From Burkholderiaceae bacterium (GTDB taxonomy: Bacteria; Pseudomonadota; Gammaproteobacteria; Burkholderiales; Burkholderiaceae), in NCBI GenBank assembly GCA_947448695.1, contig CANFOL010000009.1:1-64000 (forward strand): a stretch of DNA of 64,000 bases, written 5' to 3'. Positions 30,688 through 39,119 of the stretch are shown piece by piece. Under the pieces are notes generated by a model. It ran no database searches. It had not been told where the DNA came from and saw nothing but the letters and a program-made list of their open reading frames with translations. How positions within the stretch are numbered: the first letter of the stretch is position 1; every line of letters begins with the position of its first letter. The translations under genes and the position numbers were made by a program.

Positions 30688-31449
30688 ATGATCATGAATA
30701 GATGGGTGTATTTTCTGCGATGCATTTTGCCTAATCTTTTTCTTATTTCCTCCTTCACGATTTCAGCACAAACTTGTCAAAAGACCGTCTATTTAACATT
30801 TGACACAGGCAATATGTCGGTGGCGCAATATGTAGCACAGACCTTGCGTAAGCACCAAGTCAAGGCCACCTTTTTCTTAGCTAACGAAAAAACCAATCGT
30901 GGCGATATGGCTCTAGATGATTCTTGGAGAGGCTTTTGGCAAACCTTGCAACAAGAAGGACATGCATTTGGAAGTCACACCATGCATCATGCGTACTTTC
31001 AAAAAGATGGCAAGAGTCAAAGTGAAGTGATATTAAAACCCCAATTTGGACCCCGCGCTGGAAAGGCGTATGAGGCCAATCAGTTACAAGTTTGTCATGA
31101 AATTAAATTAGTCGACCAACGTTTTCAAGAACTAACCGGTACTCAGTTGAAAAAAATATGGCGTTCCCCAGGAGGTAAAACATCGCCTAGGCTCATTCAA
31201 ATGGGTAATGCCTGTGGTTTTAAACATATTGGATGGAACCCTTCAGGATTTTTAGGGGATGAGCTTTCTTCAGCGCAGTATCCGAATGATCAATTACTTA
31301 AAAAATCTTTAAGTGAAATCAAAGATGGCGATATCACTATGGCGCATTTAGGTATTTGGTCAAGAAAAGATCCTTGGGCTTTAGGGGTACTAGATCCTCT
31401 GATTCTTGGTTTAAAGGCGCAAGGTTTTTGTTTTGCGACCATTGATTAA
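30688..31449 (+). CDS. Secreted polysaccharide deacetylase with TFDTG variant motif
   Basis: NodB-fold carbohydrate esterase 4 protein, 253 residues, with signal peptide. Motif 1 is TFDTGN instead of the usual TFDDG: the catalytic Asp is kept, the metal-binding second Asp is Thr, comparable with PdaA-type peptidoglycan deacetylases that have Asn there. Motif 2 SHTMHH keeps both zinc histidines, motif 3 is WRSPGGK, and AHLGIW stands in the place of the late His motif. It begins at the stop codon of the propeller gene. Substrate is probably a peptidoglycan sugar or a surface glycan; this is inference. Confidence 0.83.
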   Translation: MIMNRWVYFLRCILPNLFLISSFTISAQTCQKTVYLTFDTGNMSVAQYVAQTLRKHQVKATFFLANEKTNRGDMALDDSWRGFWQTLQQEGHAFGSHTMHHAYFQKDGKSQSEVILKPQFGPRAGKAYEANQLQVCHEIKLVDQRFQELTGTQLKKIWRSPGGKTSPRLIQMGNACGFKHIGWNPSGFLGDELSSAQYPNDQLLKKSLSEIKDGDITMAHLGIWSRKDPWALGVLDPLILGLKAQGFCFATID

Positions 31450-31458
31450 GGACCACTC

Positions 31459-32436
31459 ATGATAGAAATATACGATCGAGTCCACGAATGGTTAGTTCAA
31501 GAAGTTGTTCTGCAAGTTTTGTACTGGATGGATTGGATGGGATACGCGGATGATGTAAATCTAGTCGTTGATTGGTTCCTGTTAGGTATCTTACAAATTT
31601 GCATCATTGCTTTTGTTTTGCGACCATTAGAAAAAAAAGAGGAAGATGTCTTTGCGTCCAGTGCACATAGCCAAGCGTCTTGGCTAAAGGATATGAGGCA
31701 AGCGATTCGTATTGATGTTTTTTATAGCACTTTTCATCGGCTTGGCTTATTTCAGTTGATTTTTTTTATGTTATTTTCAGGAGTTTTTTTCGCAATTGGC
31801 GGCTTATTGCACGATCTGGGTTTTTTACGTTTGAATGTTGAGAGTTGGATTCCGAGTATTACAGCGATTCCTGTGGTGAGTTTTTTACTGTATTTAATCT
31901 TATTTGATTTGATTGATTATGGTTATCACCGCTTATCTCATCACTTCAATTTTTGGTGGAAGTTACATGCCCTGCATCATAGCCAGCGGCACATGACAGC
32001 ATGGTCAGATAATCGTAATCACTTGGTGGATGATTTTTTTCGTGCTTTTGTTTTTTCAGGGATTGGTTTATTTCTTGGGGTTCAGCCTGGCCAATTTATG
32101 ATGTTAATTTTGACGAGCCGACTGATTCAAAGTTGGCAGCATGGTTTTTACCCTTACCGTTATGGTTTTCTCAAGTATGTGATTGTGACGCCTAATTTCC
32201 ATCGTTATCACCACGCCATTGATCTCGGATATGAAGTTCCTGGTAAGCCTGGCGTTCTTGGCGGATGTAACTTTGGCGTGTTGTTTCCTTGGTGGGATAT
32301 GTTATTTAAAACAGCCCAGTTTGATGAAGCTTATTATCCCAGTGGCGTGCGTGATTTTTCGCCCCCTCATTCTTTTTTTCAACAGCAATGGTTCAGTTTA
32401 AAAATGAGTTGGCAATCATTTTTTCAGAAGGTATAA
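31459..32436 (+). CDS. Sterol desaturase/fatty acid hydroxylase family membrane protein
   Basis: Integral membrane di-iron protein of the fatty-acid-hydroxylase superfamily. The eight-histidine pattern is complete: HRLSHH (HxxxHH), HALHHS (HxxHH) and HRYHHA (HxxHH). Four or so membrane segments, e.g. around residues 45-60, 90-115 and 135-155. It probably hydroxylates or desaturates a lipid; the substrate cannot be read from sequence. AAGGA just upstream supports the ATG. It sits nine bases behind the deacetylase and five before the EI24 gene. Confidence 0.87.
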   Translation: MIEIYDRVHEWLVQEVVLQVLYWMDWMGYADDVNLVVDWFLLGILQICIIAFVLRPLEKKEEDVFASSAHSQASWLKDMRQAIRIDVFYSTFHRLGLFQLIFFMLFSGVFFAIGGLLHDLGFLRLNVESWIPSITAIPVVSFLLYLILFDLIDYGYHRLSHHFNFWWKLHALHHSQRHMTAWSDNRNHLVDDFFRAFVFSGIGLFLGVQPGQFMMLILTSRLIQSWQHGFYPYRYGFLKYVIVTPNFHRYHHAIDLGYEVPGKPGVLGGCNFGVLFPWWDMLFKTAQFDEAYYPSGVRDFSPPHSFFQQQWFSLKMSWQSFFQKV

Positions 32437-32440
32437 CTAG

Positions 32441-33253
32441 ATGAAACTCATGATGCGCTCCTTTGGATTAGCACTACAAGGAGTTTTTCATCCATGGGTG
32501 TTATGGCTGACATTGCGACCGTTTGTCATTGGTGCTGCAATTTGGTTTGGTATTTTATGGGTTATTTGGACGCCATTACTTGATTGGATGAAAGAATTGC
32601 TAACCAATTCATTTGCATCTGCTTGGATTGAGAAAATGTTAAGCACAGTTGGGTGGGATATCGTTCGAGCTGTGATTGCTCCTTATTTTTCCGTTGTAAT
32701 GATCATGCCGATTGTCATCGTGAGTATCATCGTTTTAGTCTCTTTCACTTCTATTACCTCGGTTTTACGACATGTTGAAAGACAAAACGCCTATGCAGGT
32801 CTCAAAAAAGAGCTGGGAGGCTCTTTTTTTGGCAGTATTTGGGTAGCCTTGAACTCCTGTTTAATTTTCCTTATCTTATTTCTGATTACCTTGCCGATTT
32901 GGTGGATACCACCTGTTTTTGCAATTATTCCACCGATTCTTTGGGGATGGTTAACGACACGATTAATGACCTATGATGTCTTGTCTAGGCATGCTTCAGA
33001 AGAGGAGAGAATTGCTTTAAGTCAATTGCATCGAGGTCCATTATTGATCATTGGTATCTTAGTGGGTCTTTTAGGTGCCGCCCCTACATTCTTTTGGTTA
33101 TCATCTGTATTTGTGTTGGTATTATTTCCATTTGTATCGATGTTCATGATGTGGGTTTATTGTTTAGTATTTATATTTGCCGCTTTATGGTTTTCGCATT
33201 ATTTATTATTTGCGCTGAAAAACTATAGAGAATTAAAAGGAGAAAGCATTTGA
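32441..33253 (+). CDS. EI24 domain membrane protein
   Basis: A 270-residue protein with about six membrane segments and the overall layout of the EI24/CysZ-like family (VLWLTLRPFVIGAAIWF near the N-terminus; PIWWIPPVFAIIPPILWGWL in the middle). CysZ takes up sulfate in enterobacteria; proteins of this branch have no proven role. The stop TGA overlaps the TTG start of the next gene. No sulfur-assimilation genes lie nearby, so the CysZ role should not be carried over. Confidence 0.82.
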   Translation: MKLMMRSFGLALQGVFHPWVLWLTLRPFVIGAAIWFGILWVIWTPLLDWMKELLTNSFASAWIEKMLSTVGWDIVRAVIAPYFSVVMIMPIVIVSIIVLVSFTSITSVLRHVERQNAYAGLKKELGGSFFGSIWVALNSCLIFLILFLITLPIWWIPPVFAIIPPILWGWLTTRLMTYDVLSRHASEEERIALSQLHRGPLLIIGILVGLLGAAPTFFWLSSVFVLVLFPFVSMFMMWVYCLVFIFAALWFSHYLLFALKNYRELKGESI

Positions 33254-34074
33254 CGCAGCAAAAGAATAGAACCATTGGTTTAATTGTGATTGGTGATGAA
33301 ATATTGTCTGGTCGAAGAAGTGATAAGCACATGCCTTATCTTTTGGGATTATTGAAAGAAAGAGGGTTGCAATTATCTTGGGCAGAATATATTGCCGATG
33401 ATCCTGAGCGCATTATTGGTACATTTAAAAGAACTTTTGCCAGTGGTGATATTGTTTTTGTGACAGGTGGCATTGGCTCTACTCCAGATGACCATACCCG
33501 TCAGTGTGCTGCGAAAGCCTTAGGTGTGGAGTTAGCGCTGCATCCGCAAGCAAAAGAATTAATTGGCCAACGCATTGTAGAAACGGCAGAGGGCGATCCT
33601 GCGAAAGCAGATGTGAATTCGCCCATTAATGTGCCCAGGTTACGTATGGGCGAGTTTCCTGTAGGGGCTGACATTATTCCAAACTCCTATAACAAAATCC
33701 CTGGGTTTCACATTAATGAACATTATTTCATGCCAGGTTTTCCAGTGATGGCTGGTCCGATGATGATTTGGATCTTGGATACGTTTTATAGTGAGTTATT
33801 CCATCAAATTGATTTTGTTGAAAAAAGCTTTATTGCAGCTGGAGCGATGGAGGCAACCATTACCCCACTGATGGAAGAGATTGAAAAAAAATATCCAGAA
33901 ATTAAGGTTTTTAGTTTGCCATCCGTAGGGGATCCGACCAAAGAAGGCATTTTTTCCCAGCGCCATATGGAGCTAGGGGTCAAAGGACCAGCAGGTTTGG
34001 TCGATGAAGTTTTAAAAGAACTTCGTGTTGGGGTTGAAGCCTTTAACACCACCACGTATGATTTAACCAAGTAA
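33250..34074 (+). CDS. CinA-like molybdopterin-binding-fold protein
   Basis: A 274-residue protein with the MoCF-like domain of CinA: IGLIVIGDEILSGRRSDKH at the start and FVTGGIGSTPDDHTRQ, then PGFHINEHYFMPGFP. The nicotinamide-deamidase C-terminal domain of full-length CinA is missing, as is usual for this stand-alone form in betaproteobacteria. Start TTG 33250 is supported by a strong AAGGAG at 33237-33242 with seven-base spacing, and overlaps the EI24 stop. Likely a pyrophosphatase-type nucleotide hygiene enzyme; uncertain. Confidence 0.88.
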   Translation: MTQQKNRTIGLIVIGDEILSGRRSDKHMPYLLGLLKERGLQLSWAEYIADDPERIIGTFKRTFASGDIVFVTGGIGSTPDDHTRQCAAKALGVELALHPQAKELIGQRIVETAEGDPAKADVNSPINVPRLRMGEFPVGADIIPNSYNKIPGFHINEHYFMPGFPVMAGPMMIWILDTFYSELFHQIDFVEKSFIAAGAMEATITPLMEEIEKKYPEIKVFSLPSVGDPTKEGIFSQRHMELGVKGPAGLVDEVLKELRVGVEAFNTTTYDLTK

Positions 34075-34093
34075 AATAATACTTACCATTTGT

Positions 34094-34124
34094 ACTGATA
34101 TGCACTATTATGGTGCATATCAGT
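34094..34124. promoter_or_regulatory. NtrC operator within a 12-bp-arm palindrome upstream of glnA
   Basis: The core TGCACT-N5-GGTGCA at 34101-34117 matches the NtrC consensus TGCACY-N5-GGTGCA at every defined position. It is embedded in a perfect inverted repeat with arms ACTGATATGCAC and GTGCATATCAGT around a 7-base centre. It lies about 80 bases before the glnA ATG and glnA is followed by ntrB-ntrC, so autoregulation of the operon by NtrC is very likely. Confidence 0.85.
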
Positions 34125-34159
34125 TATTTTGAGAGACCTTGTTTTGTTTTAATGAATAA

Positions 34160-34174
34160 GGAATTTTTTTTTGC
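34160..34174 (+). promoter_or_regulatory. Imperfect sigma-54-like element upstream of glnA
   Basis: GG at 34160-34161 and TTGCA with GC at 34173-34174 resemble the -24/-12 of a sigma-54 promoter, but eleven bases lie between GG and GC instead of ten, and TGGCAC is not conserved. The spacer contains a run of nine T. A sigma-70 alternative, TTGAGA at 34129-34134 and ATGAAT at 34152-34157 (17-bp spacing), is equally credible and would put the NtrC site just upstream of -35. Confidence 0.35.
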
Positions 34175-34198
34175 ATTTCATCGTATTAGGAGAACTAG

Positions 34199-35614
34199 AT
34201 GAGTAAAGCAGTTGCTGACATTATGAAGTTGGTAAAAGAGAAAGAAATCACTTTTGTTGATTTTCGTTTTACAGATACAAAAGGGAAAGAGCAACACGTT
34301 TCAGTACCTGTTTCTGCTTTTGAAGAAGATAAGTTTGAGAGTGGTCATGCCTTTGATGGTTCATCCATTGCTGGCTGGAAAGGGATTGAAGCATCTGATA
34401 TGCTTTTGATGCCTGATGCCTCTACCGCTTATATTGACCCATTTTATGAAGAGCCAACCTTAGTGTTGACTTGTGACGTTGTTGAGCCATCAGATGGCAA
34501 GGGTTACGACCGTGACCCACGTTCGATTGCAAAGCGTTGTGAAGCTTATTTGAAGAGCACTGGTCTTGGTGATACAGCCTACTTTGGGCCAGAGCCTGAG
34601 TTTTTTATATTTGACGGTGTACGTTGGGGTTCAGACATGCAAGGATCATTTGTGAAGATTGATTCTGAAGAAGCTCCTTGGTCATCAGGCCTTGAGTTCG
34701 AAGGTGGTAACACAGGACATCGCCCAGGTAAAAAGGGTGGCTATTTCCCAGTTGCGCCATTAGATACTTTTCAAGATATGCGTTCCGAAATGTGCATCTT
34801 GTTAGAATCAGTTGGTATTCCGGTTGAAGTTCACCACCATGAAGTTGCTGGTCAAGGACAAAATGAATTAGGTACTAAATTTAGTACTTTGGTTCAACGC
34901 GCTGACTGGACCATTTTACAAAAATATATTGTGCATAACGTCGCTCATGCTTATGGCAAAACGGCAACATTTATGCCTAAGCCTATCGTTGGCGACAATG
35001 GTTCAGGAATGCACGTTCACCAATCAGTTTGGAAAGATGGCATTAATTTATTTGCTGGTAATGGTTACGCTGGTTTATCTGAGTTTGCCCTTTATTACAT
35101 TGGCGGTATTATCAAACACGCTCGTGCGTTAAATGCGATTACAAATCCAGGAACAAACTCTTATAAGCGCTTAGTGCCAGGTTTTGAAGCTCCAGTGAAA
35201 TTGGCTTATTCTGCGCGCAATCGTTCTGCATCGATTCGTATTCCGTATGTTTCTAATCCTAAGGGTCGTCGTATTGAAACACGTTTCCCGGATCCACTGG
35301 CTAATCCATACCTTGCCTTCTCAGCTCTTTTGATGGCTGGTCTTGATGGTGTTCAGAACAAGATTCATCCAGGTGAAGCCGCTGACAAGAATCTCTATGA
35401 TTTGACTCCTGAAGAAGATGCGAAGATTCCAACCGTATGTAGTAGTTTAGATATGGCTCTTGAGCATTTGGATAAAGACCGTGAGTTCTTAACACGCGGT
35501 GGAGTGTTCACAGATACGATGATTGATGCTTATATTTCTCTCAAAATGGAAGAGGTCACACGTTTCCGTATGACGACTCACCCGATTGAGTTTGATATGT
35601 ATTACTCACTCTAA
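34199..35614 (+). CDS. glnA: Glutamine synthetase, type I
   Basis: Dodecameric GSI-beta enzyme, glutamate + NH3 + ATP to glutamine. Substrate and metal blocks are seen: [51 protein letters not shown]. The adenylylation Tyr lies in [12 protein letters not shown], so activity control by GlnE is expected. 471 residues. TAGGAG lies seven bases before ATG 34199. Upstream is an NtrC operator; downstream a terminator partly separates it from ntrB, a common way to make much more glnA than ntrBC mRNA. Confidence 0.97.
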   Translation: MSKAVADIMKLVKEKEITFVDFRFTDTKGKEQHVSVPVSAFEEDKFESGHAFDGSSIAGWKGIEASDMLLMPDASTAYIDPFYEEPTLVLTCDVVEPSDGKGYDRDPRSIAKRCEAYLKSTGLGDTAYFGPEPEFFIFDGVRWGSDMQGSFVKIDSEEAPWSSGLEFEGGNTGHRPGKKGGYFPVAPLDTFQDMRSEMCILLESVGIPVEVHHHEVAGQGQNELGTKFSTLVQRADWTILQKYIVHNVAHAYGKTATFMPKPIVGDNGSGMHVHQSVWKDGINLFAGNGYAGLSEFALYYIGGIIKHARALNAITNPGTNSYKRLVPGFEAPVKLAYSARNRSASIRIPYVSNPKGRRIETRFPDPLANPYLAFSALLMAGLDGVQNKIHPGEAADKNLYDLTPEEDAKIPTVCSSLDMALEHLDKDREFLTRGGVFTDTMIDAYISLKMEEVTRFRMTTHPIEFDMYYSL

Positions 35615-35631
35615 GACTTGAAATAAGCGCC

Positions 35632-36774
35632 ATGCGCATTTTTCAAAACAGGGCAGCTACGGCTGCCCTTTTTAGTCCGCAAGATGTACTGGACCAAATG
35701 CCCAACTCGATTTTGCTTATTGATCGAGAAATGTTGAGTATCGTCTATGCAAATTCTGCAGCTGAAGTCGCCTTAAAAGTTTCTCAAAAAAACCTCATTG
35801 GTTATCAAATGAATGATATTTTTGGTGATAGTCCCGCACTTGATGACCTATTTCATCAGTTTCATACAGACGGTAGTACGCAAAGAATTGACATGGTTTT
35901 AGGGCATGGAGCCCTTCGTCCTGATCAAAAAGAATGTTTAGCTTATGTGATCTTATCTGGTATTGAAGGTTCAGATTTAATCGTCTTTGAATGGTTTGAA
36001 ATTGATCAACAGATGAAGAGTGCTCGTGAGGAGCGATTAATCCTTCAAGCAAGAGCAAATAAAGAGCTCATGAGAAATTTAGCTCACGAAATTAAAAATC
36101 CGCTTGGGGGTATTCGTGGAGCTGCGCAATTATTAGATTATGAGTTACCGGATCCCTCTTTAAAAGAATATACCAAGGTCATGATTAAAGAGGTTGATCG
36201 CTTACAAACTTTAGTTGATCGCCTTCTCGCCCCTCACAAACGTAAAAAAGAGATCTCCGAATTAAATATCCATGAAGTTTTAGAACGTGTTCGTAGCGTA
36301 GTTTTGGCAGAGTTTCCTACAGGCCTTGCAATTACTCGTTTTTATGATGTGAGTTTGCCGGAAATTATTGGTGATAAAGAAGTCCTTATTCAAGCTTTGC
36401 TCAATATTGTGCACAATGCTGCGCAGATCTTAGAAGATCGACGCCAGTTGGGTGATGCCAAAATTCAGTTACAAACCAGTGTTTCGCGCAATGTCACGAT
36501 TGGTAAGAAGCGGTTTAAATTGGCACTGAATATTCATATTATTGATAACGGACCAGGTATTCCTTCAGAAATTATCGATCATATTTTTCTACCATTAGTA
36601 TCAGGAAGAGCATCTGGTAGCGGACTTGGTTTAACTTTAGCGCAATCGTTCATTCAGATGCATGGAGGCTTCATAAGTGTGCAAAGTGAGCCTGGTAATA
36701 CTGATTTTCATGTTCAAATTCCTTATACATCTTTAGAGTATTTAAATAATTCCGAGTTAAGAGGTGAACTATGA
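35632..36774 (+). CDS. ntrB: Nitrogen sensor kinase NtrB (GlnL)
   Basis: Cytosolic histidine kinase/phosphatase that controls NtrC under PII input. An N-terminal PAS domain (PNSILLIDREMLSIVYANSA), the H box LAHEIKNPLGGIRGAAQLL with the phosphorylated His, N box NIVHNAAQIL, and G boxes DNGPGIP and GSGLGLTLAQ are present; no membrane segments. The longest start, ATG 35632, places a perfect terminator hairpin inside the first codons; ATG 35698 gives a protein that begins directly at the PAS domain (358 residues). The stop overlaps ntrC by four bases. Confidence 0.92.
   Translation: MRIFQNRAATAALFSPQDVLDQMPNSILLIDREMLSIVYANSAAEVALKVSQKNLIGYQMNDIFGDSPALDDLFHQFHTDGSTQRIDMVLGHGALRPDQKECLAYVILSGIEGSDLIVFEWFEIDQQMKSAREERLILQARANKELMRNLAHEIKNPLGGIRGAAQLLDYELPDPSLKEYTKVMIKEVDRLQTLVDRLLAPHKRKKEISELNIHEVLERVRSVVLAEFPTGLAITRFYDVSLPEIIGDKEVLIQALLNIVHNAAQILEDRRQLGDAKIQLQTSVSRNVTIGKKRFKLALNIHIIDNGPGIPSEIIDHIFLPLVSGRASGSGLGLTLAQSFIQMHGGFISVQSEPGNTDFHVQIPYTSLEYLNNSELRGEL
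35651..35673 (+). terminator. Intrinsic terminator after glnA, overlapping the possible ntrB start
   Basis: GGGCAGC-TACG-GCTGCCC is a perfect 7-bp stem with a 4-base loop, followed by five T. It lies 37 bases after the glnA stop codon. If ntrB starts at 35632 the hairpin is inside its coding region; if ntrB starts at 35698 it is in its leader. Confidence 0.85.
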
Positions 36775-38267
36775 AGTCAGTTTGGATTGTTGATGATGAT
36801 CAGTCCATACGTTGGGTATTAGAAAAGTCTTTGACAAGAGAGATGATCCCTTTTAAAAGTTTTTCTAATCCGAATGATATGTTAGATGCCTTAGAAAAAG
36901 AAAAGCCCCAAGTGGTTATTTCAGATATCCGCATGCCTAAAGGTAATGGGATTAACCTATTACAGCAGTTAAAACATGACTATCCCAAATTGCCAGTGAT
37001 TATCATGACCGCTTTTTCTGATATGGATTCAGCAGTGGCATCTTTTCATGGTGGAGCATTTGAGTACATTACCAAACCCTTTGATTTAGCTGCCGTAATG
37101 ACCATCATACAGCGTGCAATATCAGAGAGTAAAAGTGCAGAAGAGGTGAAAACTCAATTTGCACCCACTGGTTTGCAGAGCAAGAGCATTGTTCCTGAGT
37201 TAATTGGGCAAGCACCTGCTATGCAAGAAATTTTTCGTGCGGTGGGTCGTTTATCGACATCCAATGCTACGATTTTAATTACTGGGGAGTCGGGTACAGG
37301 TAAAGAGTTACTTGCACGTGCACTTCATCGCCATGGATCTCGTGCAAATACACCATTTATGGAGCTGAATTTAGCGTCAATTCCGAAAGACCTGATTGAG
37401 GGTGAATTGTTTGGTTTTGAGAGAGGTGCTGTAGCAAATGCCAGTACGATGAAACGAGGCCAAATTGAGTTAGCTGATGGTGGAACTTTGTTTTTAGATG
37501 AGGTGGCTGATATGCCTTTACCGATTCAGAGTTCATTATTGCAACTGTTAGAAGACGGCAAGTTTTACCGTATTGGTGGTAATGTTCAACTTCAAGCCAA
37601 TGTAAGAATCATTGCCTCTAGCTATCAAAATCTAGAAAACTTGGTTGCCAATGGACTTTTTAGAGAAGACTTATTCCATCGTCTGAATGTGATTCGGTTA
37701 AGACTTCCGGCACTTCGGGATCGTATTGAAGATTTGCCTGTTTTAACGCAGCATTTTTTAGCAATGAGCGCCCGACAATTAAATGTGAAGCCGAAGATAT
37801 TATTGCCAGAAACAATTGAAGCTTTATCTAAGTTGCCTTTTCCGGGTAATGTTCGTCAATTACAAAGTATTTGTCATTGGCTAACCGTGATGATTTCTGC
37901 ACCTGAGATTCGTGCGATGGATTTACCGCGTGATTTGACATATCCAACACCACTCTCCCAGCCTAAATCCATTGCTGGCGGAGAGGTTCTACCCATCTTG
38001 AGTGAAGGGCGAGAATCAAGTGCGTCGGCCAACTACGCTACTGTGTCGGGGAGTGTTAAGTGGGATCAGCAATTACATAGAATTGCTAAAAAAATGCTGG
38101 AAGATGGTCATGAAAATGTTTTTCAGGATCTTTTACAGCAGTTTGAAAAATCGGTGATTGAGGCTGCCCTAGAAACGACTCGAGGTAGAAAAGTAGAGGC
38201 TGCTGAACGCTTAGGCATTGGCCGCAATACGATTACTCGAAAATTACAAGAATTAGGAATTGAGTAA
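36771..38267 (+). CDS. ntrC: Nitrogen regulator NtrC with altered GAFTGA loop
   Basis: Response regulator of nitrogen control, 498 residues. Receiver domain at 1-120 with phospho-acceptor Asp52 in VVISDIRMPKGNG; AAA+ domain with Walker A GESGTGKELLARALHRHG and Walker B GGTLFLDEVADMP; C-terminal FIS-type helix-turn-helix ending in RLGIGRNTITRKLQELGIE. At residues 219-224, where sigma-54 activators have GAFTGA, this protein reads GAVANA. That loop contacts sigma-54, and Rhodobacter capsulatus NtrC, which lacks it, works with sigma-70 RNA polymerase. AGAGGTG gives a good ribosome site. Confidence 0.94.
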   Translation: MKSVWIVDDDQSIRWVLEKSLTREMIPFKSFSNPNDMLDALEKEKPQVVISDIRMPKGNGINLLQQLKHDYPKLPVIIMTAFSDMDSAVASFHGGAFEYITKPFDLAAVMTIIQRAISESKSAEEVKTQFAPTGLQSKSIVPELIGQAPAMQEIFRAVGRLSTSNATILITGESGTGKELLARALHRHGSRANTPFMELNLASIPKDLIEGELFGFERGAVANASTMKRGQIELADGGTLFLDEVADMPLPIQSSLLQLLEDGKFYRIGGNVQLQANVRIIASSYQNLENLVANGLFREDLFHRLNVIRLRLPALRDRIEDLPVLTQHFLAMSARQLNVKPKILLPETIEALSKLPFPGNVRQLQSICHWLTVMISAPEIRAMDLPRDLTYPTPLSQPKSIAGGEVLPILSEGRESSASANYATVSGSVKWDQQLHRIAKKMLEDGHENVFQDLLQQFEKSVIEAALETTRGRKVEAAERLGIGRNTITRKLQELGIE

Positions 38268-38272
38268 AAAAA

Positions 38273-39115
38273 TTACTTTGTAAAGCTTAGAATCACAGGG
38301 GCGTGATCTGAGGGTTGTTCCCACTTTCGAGGAACTTTATCCACTTTACAAGAAGTGCATCGTTCCTTGAGCTCTTGTGAGACCATCACATGATCGATAC
38401 GCATACCCGCATTTCGACGGAACCCCATCATACGATAGTCCCACCAGCTAAAAGATTTAGGCTCTTGGTCAAATAAGCGAAAACTATCAACTAGACCCAA
38501 CTCTTGAAATTGACTAAAAAATGCACGTTCTTCAGGAGAAACTAAGTTTTGTCCTACCCAAGCTTTTGGATCATGAACATCTTGATCCTCGGGAGCGATA
38601 TTAAAATCACCCATTAATAGGAGTCTTGGGTATTGTTGTAATTGTGTTGCTAGGTATTTTTTTAAGGCGGTCAGCCACCGTATTTTATAAGCAAATTTAT
38701 CACTTTCAGGTGATTGTCCATTCGGGAAGTAACCACAGATGATCCGTATCGGTGGAGTTTCTTTTAGGTGAATCGTACTTACAATCAAACGTTGTTGTTC
38801 ATCAATAAAGTTTGGGATATTTTTTTGAACTTGTAAAAAGGCAGTTTCTGGATCTTGGTGAAGTTGTGCAAGAGAGCTTTTTCTGACAAGAAGGGCAACA
38901 CCGTTATAGGTTTTTTGACCAAGCGGTAAGCTATAAAAACCGGCTTGTTCAAGTTCCTTCGTAGGAAACTTATCATCTGTAATTTTTAACTCTTGAAGAC
39001 CGATAATATCAATTGATTGTTGATTCTCATCGCATAGCTTGAGCCATTGCAGTAGATGGGGTAATCTCACTTTGAGTGAGTTAACGTTCCAAGTAGCTAC
39101 TCGAATCATTGACAT
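38273..39115 (-). CDS. xth: Exodeoxyribonuclease III
   Basis: AP endonuclease/3'-5' exonuclease of base-excision repair (XthA/ExoA family). It has RVATWNVNSLKVRLPHLL, metal-binding Glu in LQELKITDDKFP, GDFNIAPEDQDVHD with the catalytic Asp/Asn, and SDHAPVILSF with the catalytic His. 280 residues. Start ATG 39115 lies four bases after the prlC stop; ATG 39109 is also possible. It converges with ntrC with five bases between the stop codons and no terminator hairpin. Confidence 0.94.
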   Translation of the reverse strand: MSMIRVATWNVNSLKVRLPHLLQWLKLCDENQQSIDIIGLQELKITDDKFPTKELEQAGFYSLPLGQKTYNGVALLVRKSSLAQLHQDPETAFLQVQKNIPNFIDEQQRLIVSTIHLKETPPIRIICGYFPNGQSPESDKFAYKIRWLTALKKYLATQLQQYPRLLLMGDFNIAPEDQDVHDPKAWVGQNLVSPEERAFFSQFQELGLVDSFRLFDQEPKSFSWWDYRMMGFRRNAGMRIDHVMVSQELKERCTSCKVDKVPRKWEQPSDHAPVILSFTK

Positions 39116-39119
39116 CAGC

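Noticed and set aside
32441..33253. EI24 protein as sulfate transporter CysZ
   Set aside because: Only the broad family matches; there are no sulfur genes nearby, so the specific function is not supported.
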